The position numbers and the translations under genes were made by a program. Of a DNA stretch of 64,000 bases, positions 12,459-23,534 are shown piece after piece. The stretch's first letter is position 1, and every line of letters begins with the position of its first letter. The notes beneath the pieces were generated by a model, which saw nothing but the letters and a program-made list of their open reading frames with translations, did no database searches and was not told the origin of the DNA. The DNA comes from Oryzias latipes (lineage: Eukaryota > Chordata > Actinopteri > Beloniformes > Adrianichthyidae). The DNA lies in assembly GCF_002234675.1 (NCBI RefSeq), contig NC_019879.2, positions 27,526,773 through 27,590,772 on the forward strand, given 5' to 3'.

Positions 12459-13415
12459 AGATGGATGGATGGATGGATGGATGGATGGATGGATGGATGG
12501 ATGGATGGATGGATGGATGGATGGATGGATGGATCATGGATGGATGGATGGATGGATGGATGGATAGATCATGGATGGATGGATGGATGGATGGATCATG
12601 GATGGATGGATGGATGGATGGATGGATGGATGGATGGATGGACAGATGGATGGATGGATGGATGGACAGATGGATGGATGGATGGATGGATGCATGGATC
12701 ATGGATGGATGGATGGATGGATGGATCATGGATGGATGGATGGATGGATGGATGGATGGATGGATGGATGGATGGATGGATGGACGGACGGACGGACGGA
12801 TGGATGGACGGACCATTGATGGATGGATAGATCATGGATGGATGGATGGATGGATGGATGGATGGATGGATGGATAAATGGATGGATGGATGGATGGATG
12901 GATGGATGGATGGATGGATGGATGGATGGATAATGGATGGATGGATGGATGGATCATGGATGGATCATGGATGGATCATGGATGGATGGATGGATGGATG
13001 GATCATGGATGGATCATGGATGGATGGATGGATGGATGGATGGATGGATGGATCATGGATGGATCATGGATGGATGGATGGATGGATCATGGATGGATGG
13101 ATGGATGGATGGATGGATGGATGGATGGATGGATGGATGGATGGATGGATGGATGGATGGATGGATCATGGATGGATGGATGGATGGATGGATGGACCAT
13201 TGATGGATGGATGGATGGACCATTGATGGATGGATGGATCATGGATGGATGGATGGATGGATCATGGATGGATGGATGGATGGATGGATGGATGGATGGA
13301 TGGATGGATCATGGATGGATGGATGGATGGATGGATGGACCATTGATGGATGGATGGATGGACCATTGATGGATGGATGGATCATGGATGGATGGATGGA
13401 TCATGGATGGTTTAT
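12459..13415. repeat. ATGG tetranucleotide satellite
   Basis: About 0.95 kb of (GGAT/ATGG)n with recurring interruptions: ATCATGG inserts, ACGG/ACAG variants near 12640-12810, and GGACCATTGATGG blocks near 12812, 13197, 13217, 13340 and 13361. Because the unit lacks stops in several phases, long open frames of W-M-D-G or S-I-H-P repeats appear on both strands; they are artefacts. Confidence 0.95.
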
Positions 13416-13620
13416 CCCTTGTGCTATCTTAGTTGACCCCACCCTTACATTGACGTGTTATTCCTACCATGACAAAGGTGGATAAAGGTGGAAAGATTTC
13501 ATGTAATCCATGGACACCAGTGAAGATCACAAATCATTGAAGAAAAAAGGTTCAGAGCACTGTCTAGTGGGTCTAGATGACCCAACTCCCAATGTTAAAG
13601 TGCCTAGGATAGCACAAGGG
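13416..13620 (-). mobile_element. piggyBac-like MITE, copy 2
   Basis: A 205-bp copy, inverted relative to the copy at 8245. Tips are CCCTTGTGCTATCTTAG and GCACAAGGG. It sits directly on the right edge of the ATGG satellite. The flanks are TTTAT on the left and ACAATG on the right, so the TTAA duplication is not preserved, perhaps through satellite slippage or an older age. Confidence 0.8.
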
Positions 13621-13624
13621 ACAA

Positions 13625-14372
13625 TGTAAAAAACGCTTCAGAAGAACACAGCAGAACTCTGCTACACTGCACTCCACCTCGCCTTGTTGAAGCTGAGCTG
13701 CAGCGGCGGAGGTAAAATCCCACAGGAAGCTGCAGGGTTTAGTCACGCTCTATTCAATTTGCCGTCAACCTTTGTAAAAGAATTAAAAAGAATCAACTGG
13801 AGGAAATCCTCTGGAGTGAGACTGGTAGGTAATTTCTGCTGTAATGGCAAATCAAAGGTACAGGCAGAACCGCGCTCGCACACAGAGACCTTTGGGATCT
13901 TCAGTTCCCAAACAGGTTCCCGACACTTTGATAACAATGAAAGAACATCCCGAGTTTAGCAGCAAACTCAGCCTTGGGTGATTCACTTCAAAGAGACAAC
14001 AAGTGAAATGTGGAAAGGATTCATTTACATGCATTATGTATTTGATCAAGGACGTTCAGCCCATTTGGTGCAACCTCACGTAGCACATTTAATCGACACA
14101 CCTCACAAACCACTCCAGAGACGCTGCTGAAAGCAAGGTTTTTATGGTTTTTTTAGATTTAAAGTAACATCCACTTCTTAATTGAGGATTTTTACGCACC
14201 AGGACAGCAGAGGAACATTGGTGCACTAAGTCACGGGTTCCAAGTTCAAACCATCACTCAACAGATTTTCCCTTTAACCCTTTAACAGAGGATTTTTGTT
14301 CTATAAAATACTGTGATGATGCAGAGAAAAGCAGCTTTGCCCTGATATTCACCCCATAACAGTAACAAAGTG
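13625..14372. other. Non-coding DNA, no gene recognised
   Basis: No motif-bearing frame and no repeat I can name. Confidence 0.4.
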
Positions 14373-14868
14373 TTAAAGGGTCTATATCATGCAGAATCAA
14401 CTTTTTTGAGCTTTATTGATCCCTTCACGCATTTCTGAGTATCCCTCAAAAACCCCGTGCTTTGAGCACCGGCCCCTCCCAATCCACGGATGATCGGGTC
14501 AACACGTTGACACGTATGAACGTAGGGAACCGCCCCTTCCAGGAAGAGTCTTCGCTGCCAGCACCGCCCTCAGCCTGCTCTTTTCTGGTGGCGAAACGGA
14601 GACTCGCTGCCGAGGCCGGCCTTAGGTTGACCTTATGAAATAGGCGGCACCCACAAGGAGCGAAAGGCGGAGCCTTAGAGATTGAGTCGTTGTATTTCCT
14701 GGTAAGAAACAATAATAAATCTATTCTTCCTTTCCTGGCTGCAAAAATAACTCATATTTCCTAAATCATGTATTCTTTAGTGTGCCAAAGGTAATATGTT
14801 ATCATCGACATGGATATTGTTTACTTCGAAAGGAAAGGAAAAGCATAATATGATATAGGCCCTTTTAA
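14373..14868. mobile_element. MITE with ~18-bp terminal inverted repeats
   Basis: The left end reads TTAAAGGGTCTATATCAT and the right end reads ATGATATAGGCCCTTTTAA, which are inverted repeats differing by one substitution and one extra base. The outermost TTAA on each side may be a target duplication or part of the repeat. The 496-bp interior is non-coding, with a CpG-richer middle at about 14460-14670. Superfamily is undetermined. Confidence 0.65.
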
Positions 14869-15024
14869 GGCAAACCAGCTGATTGTTACCAATCGCAGCA
14901 AAGTAGTTTTCTCTGCGTCAGAATGCTTAGGAATTATGTTAACAGCGTAAATGTTTGAAAAATTACAATGGTTTAAAGAGTGTGAATTATTTAGGTGTTA
15001 ATTGTTTTGGTGTTGCTAGGGACA

Positions 15025-15640
15025 TCTGTAATGTACAATAAAAACAGTGTTTTTGTTGTTTTTAACATTTTTCTTGTGGCATTTTGAATATGGAGAACAT
15101 TTATAATTTGTAGTTTTTGAGTTTTTCCTTTTTTCAAACTGTTTAGAATCAGGAGCAGACAAGAAAAAGCAATTTGTGATGTAGAAAATAAGCTGGGTGT
15201 GCCACAAGCTCCCTGCTCCGCTCCATTCTGATGCATCCACTGGTAGACCAATAGATGCATGAACGTCTTTGTTTTTCTTTCTCGTTCCAGCTGGAATCTG
15301 GCTAAAACTGGATGGCTGGATGGCACTGATATTAATCGCCATTTTTGTTGCACCACTTATGCTAGGTCTTGGGTGTGAGGAGCTGTAAGATAGAGGGAGA
15401 GAGAATATATGGATACATGTCCTGGGTGATGGGAACTGGGGGTGGGCTTGCTCCACACCAGCAGTCTCAGAGGAGAATTTCTAATGAACTCCTGCCGCTC
15501 TGCAGAAACTATGTCTTAGAAAACGACAGGTTTTTTTTTTTTTTTTTTTGTGGGGTGGGGGGTAAAAATCATAATTAAAAGATCACTGGGAACACTTTAA
15601 AAATACAGTAGATACTAAGATGATCAGAGTGGGAATTTAA
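15025..15640 (+). repeat. Dispersed repeat family A, copy 2
   Basis: One of the longer copies: GTGTTTTTGTTGTTTTTAAC, AATCAGGAGCAGACAAGAAA, ACAAGCTCCCTGCTCCGCTC, CTCTGCAGAAACTATGTC and GATCACTGGGAACACTTT in the same order as the other copies. It has a T-run at 15530-15550 and ends near AGAGTGGGAATTTAA. Confidence 0.7.
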
Positions 15641-15852
15641 AGGGTTAAATATCAACTTGATATTTTGTCACCATTTTTGTAACGTTTAAAAGAAACTTAA
15701 ACATTTCAATCTATTTTTTTTTTACTTGAAACATTTCTTGCATCTTTCTGACTCATGATGATTTACTGACAGATCCTGAAGACCAAAACTAAGTCCAGGT
15801 GAAGGATCCAAGGAAGGATTCTGCAGCTCGTTCCAGCCTGTGGGGTCATCGT

Positions 15853-16334
15853 TCCCTATTGGTACCCAAATTCTGTGCCAAGCTGGTACCGGTACTGACG
15901 TATGTTCCGTTCAAAAAGCCGGTTTCAGTGCTTCGTTCTGTTGATCCTTGTATTCAGTTTTCTAGCCTATCATTTTACCTTTCCATAGGTCGTGGGCGGG
16001 CTCATAGAAGAAAAGGTGGGGCTGGTAGGGTGGGCGGGGCTTGAGTCAAAATGTCGAAGGCAAAGCGAAACTTCGGCTGATGGTTGAACTTCGCAGCCAA
16101 ATATTCTCATTCAGTGACCGGAAAGATAAGAGTGATGTGTACAAAACGGTCGTCATGGCGATGATGAAAATGGAGCTTGTCAAAAAGAATGAAATAAGGC
16201 ATCTTCGGCACATTCGAGCGCTTCACCTTGTCACGCTGGTGGTTAAACACTTGAATGTACAAGAGTGAACGTGTTTTTTTATTTTTTCAGTACCAGTTTG
16301 GCACCGGATAAAATCCAAATGGTTCCCATCCCTA
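15853..16334 (+). mobile_element. Non-autonomous hAT element with BED-finger relic
   Basis: The right end in reverse complement reads TAGGGATGGGAACCA..GGTGCCAAACTGGTACTGA; the left end carries the matching CCCTATTGGTACC..TGTGCCAAGCTGG. Flanking 8-mers GTCATCGT (15845-15852) and GTCATCAT (16335-16342) differ at one base, fitting the 8-bp duplication of hAT transposons. Inside, from about 16050, a broken frame reads WLNFAAKYSHSVTGK, resembling the start of a BED zinc finger (W..F motif) as found in hAT transposases and ZBED proteins, but the cysteines and histidines are lost to stops and shifts. The element is internally deleted, at about 0.48 kb. A solo right end of the same family lies at 42940-43067. 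Confidence 0.7.
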
Positions 16335-16344
16335 GTCATCATGG

Positions 16345-17615
16345 GCCTTGAGCGAAGAACAGGAGGAAAAATGAGTTTAAATAGCGACTGGATTGGACTG
16401 AAGCAGCTCTGAGTAACGGAAGGAGGACCAACGATCCGACAGGCCCTCCTCCCAGAGTCTGCTTTGAAGGCAGCATGTCAGGAGTCGAGTGTGCAGAAAT
16501 GGTTTGATGGATGGAGTCAACTCGGAGCAAAGCCCCAGAGGAAGGTTCCCAACATCTCATAAATATCTGCGAGCAGGGAGCAGAAGCCTCTGTAGCCTGC
16601 TGCTCCTATCAGAGTTCCCAGAGAGAGCAGAGCTGCTTCCATGGCTGCAGGAGGCTGGAAGTCCGTGGGAGGACGATTCGGAGGAGGAGGAACGCTGCCG
16701 ACGAGGGGTCACAACGGGCCAAACACAAAGTCTTCTTTTAGCATTTTCATTTTTAGAAAGTGTGAGAACTCTTGATTTATGGGAGACTCGTCATTCTCTG
16801 CTGAAACATGAGGATTTCTTAAAGAAAAGCTTTTGTTTGTCCACATCTCTGAGATGGTTTATGCAGGAGCCGTTCCTCCACATCAGCGCCGCGATCAAAC
16901 AGGAACAAAGCTTGTTGTTCTACATCCTTTTGTGGCTCGAAGTCTGAAAAGATGAAGGCTGCCGGGACTCTGAATCCACACATGTACGTCTGTGATCAAG
17001 GACAGGCAGTTGACCACAGAGCTATACAGGATCGCATCTGTAAAAAGGAGACGAGAATCTGTTTACATCCAGAAAAGACCTGCTGTCGCCATGGAAACCA
17101 GAAATGAAAGCATTAAACGCATTTCACCTGAAAGGATGGAAAGAATAAAAGTCGTGGCTAATGTTGAACGTGAATAAAGTTAAAAAACAGAAAAATATAC
17201 ATACATTCAGCTTTTAAAGAGAATTTTCTTCCAAACATGATTCTGAGAGCATCACTTTGGAAATAGGCACAGATTTTGTCTGATCTCAGCGTTTCTCCAA
17301 TATGAACCACATTTCCCAGCAGACCTCCAGCTGTTTGGGATCAGAGTGTTCCGGGTTCAAAATGATACCCAGCAGCCCCTCTTTCACCAACTTCGTCCTT
17401 TCTGGGACATCCAGCAGACCAAAGTGTCCTTCTATTCTCCTTCATCGAGATTCACAACATTTGGTGCAGAGCCATAGTGTGCCGATTTAATCCACTAAAA
17501 ATTATGACTGATTTGAGATTTTAAGAAAAATTTCTCCTAAAACAAGAAAATGTTTCTTCTGGAAGTTTTTTTGGAAAATACATTTTCTCTGAAAATATGT
17601 CACTAAAAACACAGT
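16345..17615. other. Non-coding DNA, no gene recognised
   Basis: Includes a 152-codon plus-strand open frame (16489-16947) with no recognisable motif or splice context. No repeat I can name. Confidence 0.4.
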
Positions 17616-17619
17616 CGAA

Positions 17620-18165
17620 TTTAAAGCCTGGGAGCTTGAGGGTCCTGCGCAGTATCTTAGCTGTTCCTAGCACTGGGCTCTTCTGGACTGAGAGGTCTGA
17701 GGTCTTTCCAGGGATCTGTTGTAGCCACTCCTCCAGCTTGGGGGTTACTGCCCCGAGTGCTCCAATTACCACAGGCACCACTGTCACCTTCACTTTCCAT
17801 GATTTATCCAGTTCTTCTCTGAGTCCCTGGTATTTCTCCAGTTTCTCATGTTCCTTCTTCCTGATGTTCCCATCGCTTGGCACTGCCACATCCACCACAA
17901 CGGCTTTCCTCTGTTCTTTATCCACCACTACAATGTCTGGTTGGTTCTCCATTACCATCCTATCAGTCTGGATCTGGAAGTACCACAGGATCTTTGCCCT
18001 CTCATTCTCTACCACCTTCGGAGGTGTTTCCCATTTTGATCTTGGGGTTTCCAGTCCATATTCTGCACACATGTTCCTGTATATTATTCCAGCCACTTGA
18101 TTGTGGTGCTCCATGTATGCTTTCCCTGCCAGCATCTTACACCCTGCAGTTGTAATTGGACCACT
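17620..18165 (-). pseudogene. LINE C-terminal endonuclease-domain relic
   Basis: The minus-strand frame (within a 248-codon open frame, 17521-18267) matches the C-terminal part of a fish non-LTR retrotransposon polyprotein. From the N-terminal side it shows C-K-M-L-A-G-K-AYMEHHNQVAG-IIYRNMC (a cysteine/histidine segment), then KWETPPKVVENERAKILWYF, then QPDIVVVDKEQRKAVVVDVA. The last has the PD...D-x-K-like pattern of restriction-enzyme-like endonucleases. LGAVTPKLEEWLQQIPG and ILRRTLKLPG follow. This domain type is known from R2/R4/Rex6/NeSL-related LINEs; the exact clade is not settled here. No reverse-transcriptase core is present, so the copy is 5'-truncated. The domain itself is intact across about 180 codons, which is striking for a dead fragment. 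Confidence 0.75.
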
Positions 18166-18169
18166 GGAA

Positions 18170-20155
18170 ACGATTTTACAATAGAAAAAAATACAGTTGG
18201 AGTTTGACTTAAAACTCTTATTTGTTCCTGATCTCCGTGACCTGAAGGTGAGACGAGTCCACACCATCTCTGCTAATCGTCTGTAATCAGATCTGAACGC
18301 GTCGTCCTGCTTCTGACGGGAAATCGAGGACCTTTGTCTGCAGAGACTTGGGTTTCCAACTGGATGTTTTTAATGAGAAAAGCTTCCTAATAGGAGCTTG
18401 ATCTGTCTAAGTGTTTGTCTCCAGCACAACTCAAGCATGCGCTGATTAAATATCTTGCAGCAATCAGCAACTCTCAACACCTCCTCCCCCTGATGGGCCC
18501 CCGTTTGGGGCTGACGGGCGGAGGAGCAGTTAGTTATCGGTGCAGTTCTCTGTAGACTTCGCCAAACTCCCAGCATCTCTGGTTAATGCAAGCAGACGTT
18601 CAGGAGAGCCAGCTTTCAGGGATTACAGTTGTGCTTTGATTGCACTTTACTTTCTCTGCAGCTTCTCTTTACTTGCACTTATTGGGAATTAATTGGACAG
18701 TTTCTCGTTTTGTTTGCTGAATAAATTGAAGCTAAAATAGAAGCAGTTAAGAAGCCTCGCTCTAATCAGATTACTTTAATGTTTCTCTAAATTGTTTTTT
18801 CAAGTGTCTTTGAGGAACTGCAGCTGCTTGTGTTGGGATTTTACTTAGGAAAGTTGCCACACAATGTTTGCGTGATTGTAATTATGATTTTGAGCGAATC
18901 TTTAGAACTTCCGTTGTGGCTTTAGGTGCAGAGTGGAGCAGTAAAGTATGGCGGTCAAATCAGGATCAGCTATAAGTGAATGAAAAACCAGAGTGAACAT
19001 TTCAAAAATGCTTTAAGCTCAAAACTAAACGTTGCAAACGTGAAAGAAAAATTGAAACACAAAGTTTGTGAAAGATTTGCACCTTTTCTATTTATTTTCA
19101 ATAAGCACCAAACAGTAAAAATAAAATCTTAAAAGTAAGAAAAACCAGAAATACAAGCAAAGTCCCAAAAAGAGACAATCCGGAGCTTCATCAACCAAAC
19201 ATTTTCACTTGAATTACCAATTATTCCCTGAGTTCTGGCTTCAAGGCGTGAAAGTTTGTCATGAAAACCAAAGAAGAGGCTTTTTTTCCCAAACTGCAGA
19301 AATTTGAAGCTCTCCATCCCAAAAGCTAGATTTTTCCTGAAAACCAGCAGTGAAGATCGGATCACATGGTGTCAGTACAACCAGGAAAATGAGCGAACCC
19401 AAAGAAAGAGGGGACAGAAACTGACTTTCAGCTACACAAAGCTTTGTCAGGCATCTCAATGCTCGTCTTTGATGCCTCTATGGTTAATTAGGAAATGACT
19501 AACCAGATGAAAAAGTAGCGAGCTGTTATCAGAAAAGCCTTTCAAATCCCACGGTGCCTGAAAGGGCAGCTCCTGGAGGAAGTTCCCGATGTTCCTCTCC
19601 TTTGCTCTCAGTCACTTTCACTGAAGCTGCCTCCTCCTTGAAATTTAATTTCATGCAGCTTTCACCGCGCGCCGTCCTCCGGTTCCGCTGCTGATCCCAT
19701 ATCTCAGCCGTTAGATTTACAGCGCCACTCTGCCATTTGGAACGCTTCCCACGCAGTAGCTCACATCCTTTTTCTCGTTGATGTCAGGAGGCCTTTTAGG
19801 CCGACAACTGATCACTGCGTGGGACGCGGGACCCAAAGACGCCCGACAGTCACTCCCACATGTCAGCGTGGATGACGGCAGGGCAAACAGTCTGACGTTG
19901 ATGGTTCACTCATGACGCTTCATGGTCAAACGTGTAAAGCAGAGATTCTCCAGAGTCAGGTCAAGTCTTCGAACCTAAGGTTAAAATAAACGCCATTCGG
20001 CGCAGAAACGGGCAGTTGTTGTTTCGGCATTCCAACAGTTCGAACAAACATTCACATGTTCTCCTTGGGTCATTTTCAGTTTCCTCCAACAGTCCAAAAG
20101 TGTGATTCATAGGTTCATCGATTACTCTAATTTGTCCCTTTAGTGGGAGTATGTG
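18170..20155. other. Non-coding DNA, possible conserved elements
   Basis: No gene recognised. The segment 19600-19920 is GC-richer and of high complexity with no repeats, as in some conserved non-coding elements; this is a guess only. Confidence 0.35.
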
Positions 20156-20157
20156 TA

Positions 20158-20395
20158 TGGGGAGCCGGTTTAGCTCGTGCTGGTTTGCGGCGCCTTCCAT
20201 CCGTGAAACCAGGGTTCGAATCCGGGCTGCTCCCTGTTCCCTTCTCCACCTCTGTGCCGGTCCCAAGCCCGGTTGCTTTGAGAGGGTTGTGTCAGGAAGG
20301 GCATCCGGCGTAAAACATTGCCAAGTTTACCATCCGACTTGTTTGCTGTGGTCACGCCTGATGGGTAAAAGCCAAAAGAGAAAGAAGTGGGTGTA
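20158..20395 (+). mobile_element. tRNA-derived SINE with RTE-type tail
   Basis: The head is tRNA-like. GGGAGCC at the start pairs with GCTCCC at about 20229. An A-box-like TTAGCTCGTGCTGG follows, and an exact B box GGTTCGAATCC lies at 20213-20223. The T stem has mismatches, so a working tRNA is unlikely. The body then carries GTGTCAGGAAGGGCATCCGG and, near 20340-20385, GCTGTGG..CGCCTGATGGG..AAGCCAAAAGAGAAAGAAG. That tail is known from fish RTE-type LINEs and suggests mobilisation by such a LINE. The A and B boxes form an internal RNA polymerase III promoter. Confidence 0.8.
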
Positions 20396-20639
20396 ATATG
20401 TATGTATGTGTGTAATCATGTGTCCCTGCAGACTGAAACTTGTTTAGGATGTTCCGCTCCTTCATCTTCAGAAGCTCCAGCAACCCAGCAGCCCCAAAAG
20501 CTATTCTGATGATGGAGGGGTCACAAGAACCGGCAGAACTGGTTCCAATTTCAGAAGGTTTATTAGCTCAGCTAAAAGTCCAGAAAGCTAAATCAGGGTC
20601 AGACAGGCAGGGGTCAATAACGAGCATGGGAGCATCAGA

Positions 20640-20930
20640 GAAGAAACAGGAGGAGTCAGGATCCAGGCGAGATTCGGGGCAGGCGGCAGGCAAACAGAAT
20701 CAAAGACAAAACAGGGTCAGGAATCATCAGATCTAGATGATCAGTAATGTAGGCAGAATGGCCCAAACAATACTTCGCACTGAGTGGGTGCTCAGTGCAG
20801 TGCTTAAGTAGACTGAGTGATTGCAAATGAGTGTCAGGTGTGTGGCATCCAGGAACTGTGCGCTGGGGTTGCTGGGAGATGTAGTGGGGCCAAAAGGGGG
20901 AGACAGAGCTGTGACTTCTGACAGATGGAT
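20640..20930. repeat. Probable interspersed repeat, unclassified
   Basis: GGCAGGCAAACAGAATCAAA..ACAAAACAGGGTCAG and GCACTGAGTG..CAGTGCTTAAGTAG..TGGGAGATGTAGTGGGG resemble a fish repeat I recall from the vicinity of LTR retrotransposons. Only one copy is in the window, so there is no internal check. Confidence 0.35.
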
Positions 20931-20959
20931 GATCTGACAGAAATGTTCTCAGTGGAAAA

Positions 20960-23060
20960 CAAGAACCAACATTCAAAAGTCCCAAAGCTAAAGTCTCAAT
21001 ATTCAGACTCAAACCTCCAGGGTGGAACTGATGCAGTTCAGGATTTAACAGATGTTAGACTTTTAAAAAAAGTCCAACTAGGTTTTTGACAGCATTATTT
21101 GGTTAATTTGATTACTTGGTCAAAGGTCATGATTGATTAATACCACAAAACATGAATCTCATGGCTGCACTAATTTAATTCAAATCTAGATTTAATGTTG
21201 ACAAAAGTTTTTTTTTTTTTTCAGAAAGACTTTTCTTTATTTTATTCCTGGTCTTCAAATCAGAAATTCACCACACTTAGATGTATTTCTGGTTCATGTG
21301 AAGCAATGAAAAGTAAGCCATTGTAAAAAAAAATATCATTCAATTGTTTAAAAAAATGAAATAACTCAGTAGGGGTGGGATTATGTAAATTTTTTCTCTC
21401 ACTAATTTTCAAACAATAAATCAGACTCTACTTGACTTTATTTAATATTAATATTTAATTAATCGAATGTGACCTAAGTGTGTCTTGTATGTATCTTTGT
21501 AAAAATCTCTATTTAAGATTATGAGTCAAATATTTTAGATATTTTCTTTTAATATTTACGTTAAGTTTTCTTTGTTTTTTTTTAATCATCTGTGTTAATT
21601 TTGTTGTTGTGTTGTCTACAATTAATGCTCGAAATAAACCAACAAATCAAATCAAAACAAGTAAATGTCATACATATTCCAAAACACACAAAGTTTCCTT
21701 GTTTCTCAGGTTCTTTTTGAAGATATTCAGACTTTTAAAGGATCTTTTATTGACAGAACCAGCAGCCTTGAACTTGTTGGAGCGAGTCGCTGAAACACGA
21801 TGAAGACAACAGTCCCTCAGAGGAGGCAGCGGCGTTCAAAAAGGGTTTTTTCAGTGGACCGGCTTACTGTCAGGATCTTTTGGTCCACCTGGAGGAAAAA
21901 CCAGCAGCAGTGGACTGTAATGGACATGTCAACCGCAGCGTAACAAGCAGAAAAGACCCAGACTGCCGGTTTCCACGGTAGGAGGAGGTGACGTGGAAGA
22001 GTACAGAACGTTTCCAACGTCAGCCTGAGTGTGAAGAGGTGAAAATGTGTAGAAGAGATGCCCAATGCACTGACCTTACCTGACTGACAGGTAAATCACA
22101 TTTGAACACAAACTAAGATAAAAACAATCTTTGCCTGCTTTGTTATTTTAGTTTCAGATTCTGGAGAAATTCTGCCAACGTGGGAGTAAAGATTAGTTTC
22201 AGAATAAAAGTCCTCACCAAGCCTCACACTCTGCTTGTATTTATTCTCAGGTCAAGAAAAAAGGTTATAATTACTGTCATTTTTCAATAAAAGAAGTAAA
22301 GCATACACAAGCAAAAACATCCAGAACCTTTGTCCAAATATCTATGAGAAGTTCTGGGATCGGTCCAAACTGCTGAGTTTTCATTTAACCTCTTCTGCAG
22401 GCGTTACAATGCTTTAGGGTTCCTTTATTCGCCTGTAAGATGGCCGTTTGGTCAGTGCTTGGTTTTCTTCAATGCTAGCCAGCTATGGGCGAGTCAAAGG
22501 CTTCAACAGAATCACAGAGGAACAACCAAACGGCAGATCCAGAACATTTACAGGAGTGTCACGTCTGGAGTCTTGGGGAAGACGTGGGACGCACTGGAGA
22601 GACTACGTCTCCCAGCTGGCATAATCCCCCTTAAAGAGCTGGAGGAAGTCTGGGCATCAGACTGCTGCCGCCAACAGCCGGCTCTGAATGAATGGAAGAA
22701 AATGGGATATTACGTATTTTTATAATCTTTCCTCCTCCTCATCAGATTCCTATTTTGAGGATAAGATCTGTTCTAGACAAAAAAACAGAAACACACAATC
22801 CCCTGAATCTGGGAACATAAATTGCAGTGCTAGTTGTGTAACATGATTAAGAATGGTAAACCATTACAACATCATGATTTCTTATACTGAGAATGTACAT
22901 TTGTTTGTTTGTTTTCTGAGGGTCAGGCTCAGCTCAGCTTCTGCTGCTCCCTTTCAAACGTGTCCGTATTGTTATTGTTGCTATTATTGTTATCATTATT
23001 ACTATTCACTATATGTGCCATATTAAATACTATTAACATGTTTGAAACAAAATTAAAATA
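20960..23060. other. Non-coding DNA, no gene recognised
   Basis: AT-rich. The 88-codon plus frame at 22459-22725 is unlike any family I know and has no splice or promoter context. Simple-sequence patches are near 21210, 21340 and 22970. Confidence 0.4.
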
Positions 23061-23064
23061 AAAA

Positions 23065-23530
23065 AAGACCCACTACAACAAAATTCAGGTTTTGGTGTTT
23101 TTAACATGTTCCTTTGACATTTTACGGATGGTGGAGGACATATAAAAAAGGAAAATCAAGACTTGATTTTCTTTATTCAAATTATTGGGAATCAGAAGCA
23201 GAAAACCATTCTGAAGACAAATAGATGTCTGTACATTTTTATTTTCCTCGTCTGAGCTGAAATCTGGGTCAAAACTTTTCGGAAGGGCCTGTAAGCTAGC
23301 AGGAGATCATGTTAACAGAGAGCTTTCAGCAACGGCGAGAGGAAGGGGGGATGGGATTGCTCCACATCAACAGTCTCAGAGGAGAATTCTGAACGTTTGC
23401 TGCTCTGCAGTAACTATGTCAGAGGTTTTTTTTATTTTGGCTAAAAACAGCACAATCCTAATTAAAACACCACTGGGATCACTTTGAAAAACAGATAGAA
23501 AGGTGATTGTAGCGGGGCGGGACTCAAATC
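23065..23530 (+). repeat. Dispersed repeat family A, copy 3 (near complete)
   Basis: Starts AAAAGACCCACTACAAC and runs through GGTGTTTTTAACATGTTCC, AATCAGAAGCAGA, GCTGCTCTGCAGTAACTATG and CACTGGGATCACTTTGAAA. It ends GGGGCGGGACTCAAA, a degraded form of AGTGGGACTTTAA. Read together the ends look like short inverted repeats, which would make family A a MITE. Confidence 0.65.
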
Positions 23531-23534
23531 CCTG

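Noticed and set aside
12433..13485. Long open frames of W-M-D-G and S-I-H-P repeats on both strands
   Set aside because: They are translations of the ATGG satellite, open in several phases only because the 4-bp unit lacks stops.
20158..20233. A functional tRNA gene
   Set aside because: The B box is exact but the T stem has mismatches and an RTE-type tail follows; it is a SINE head.
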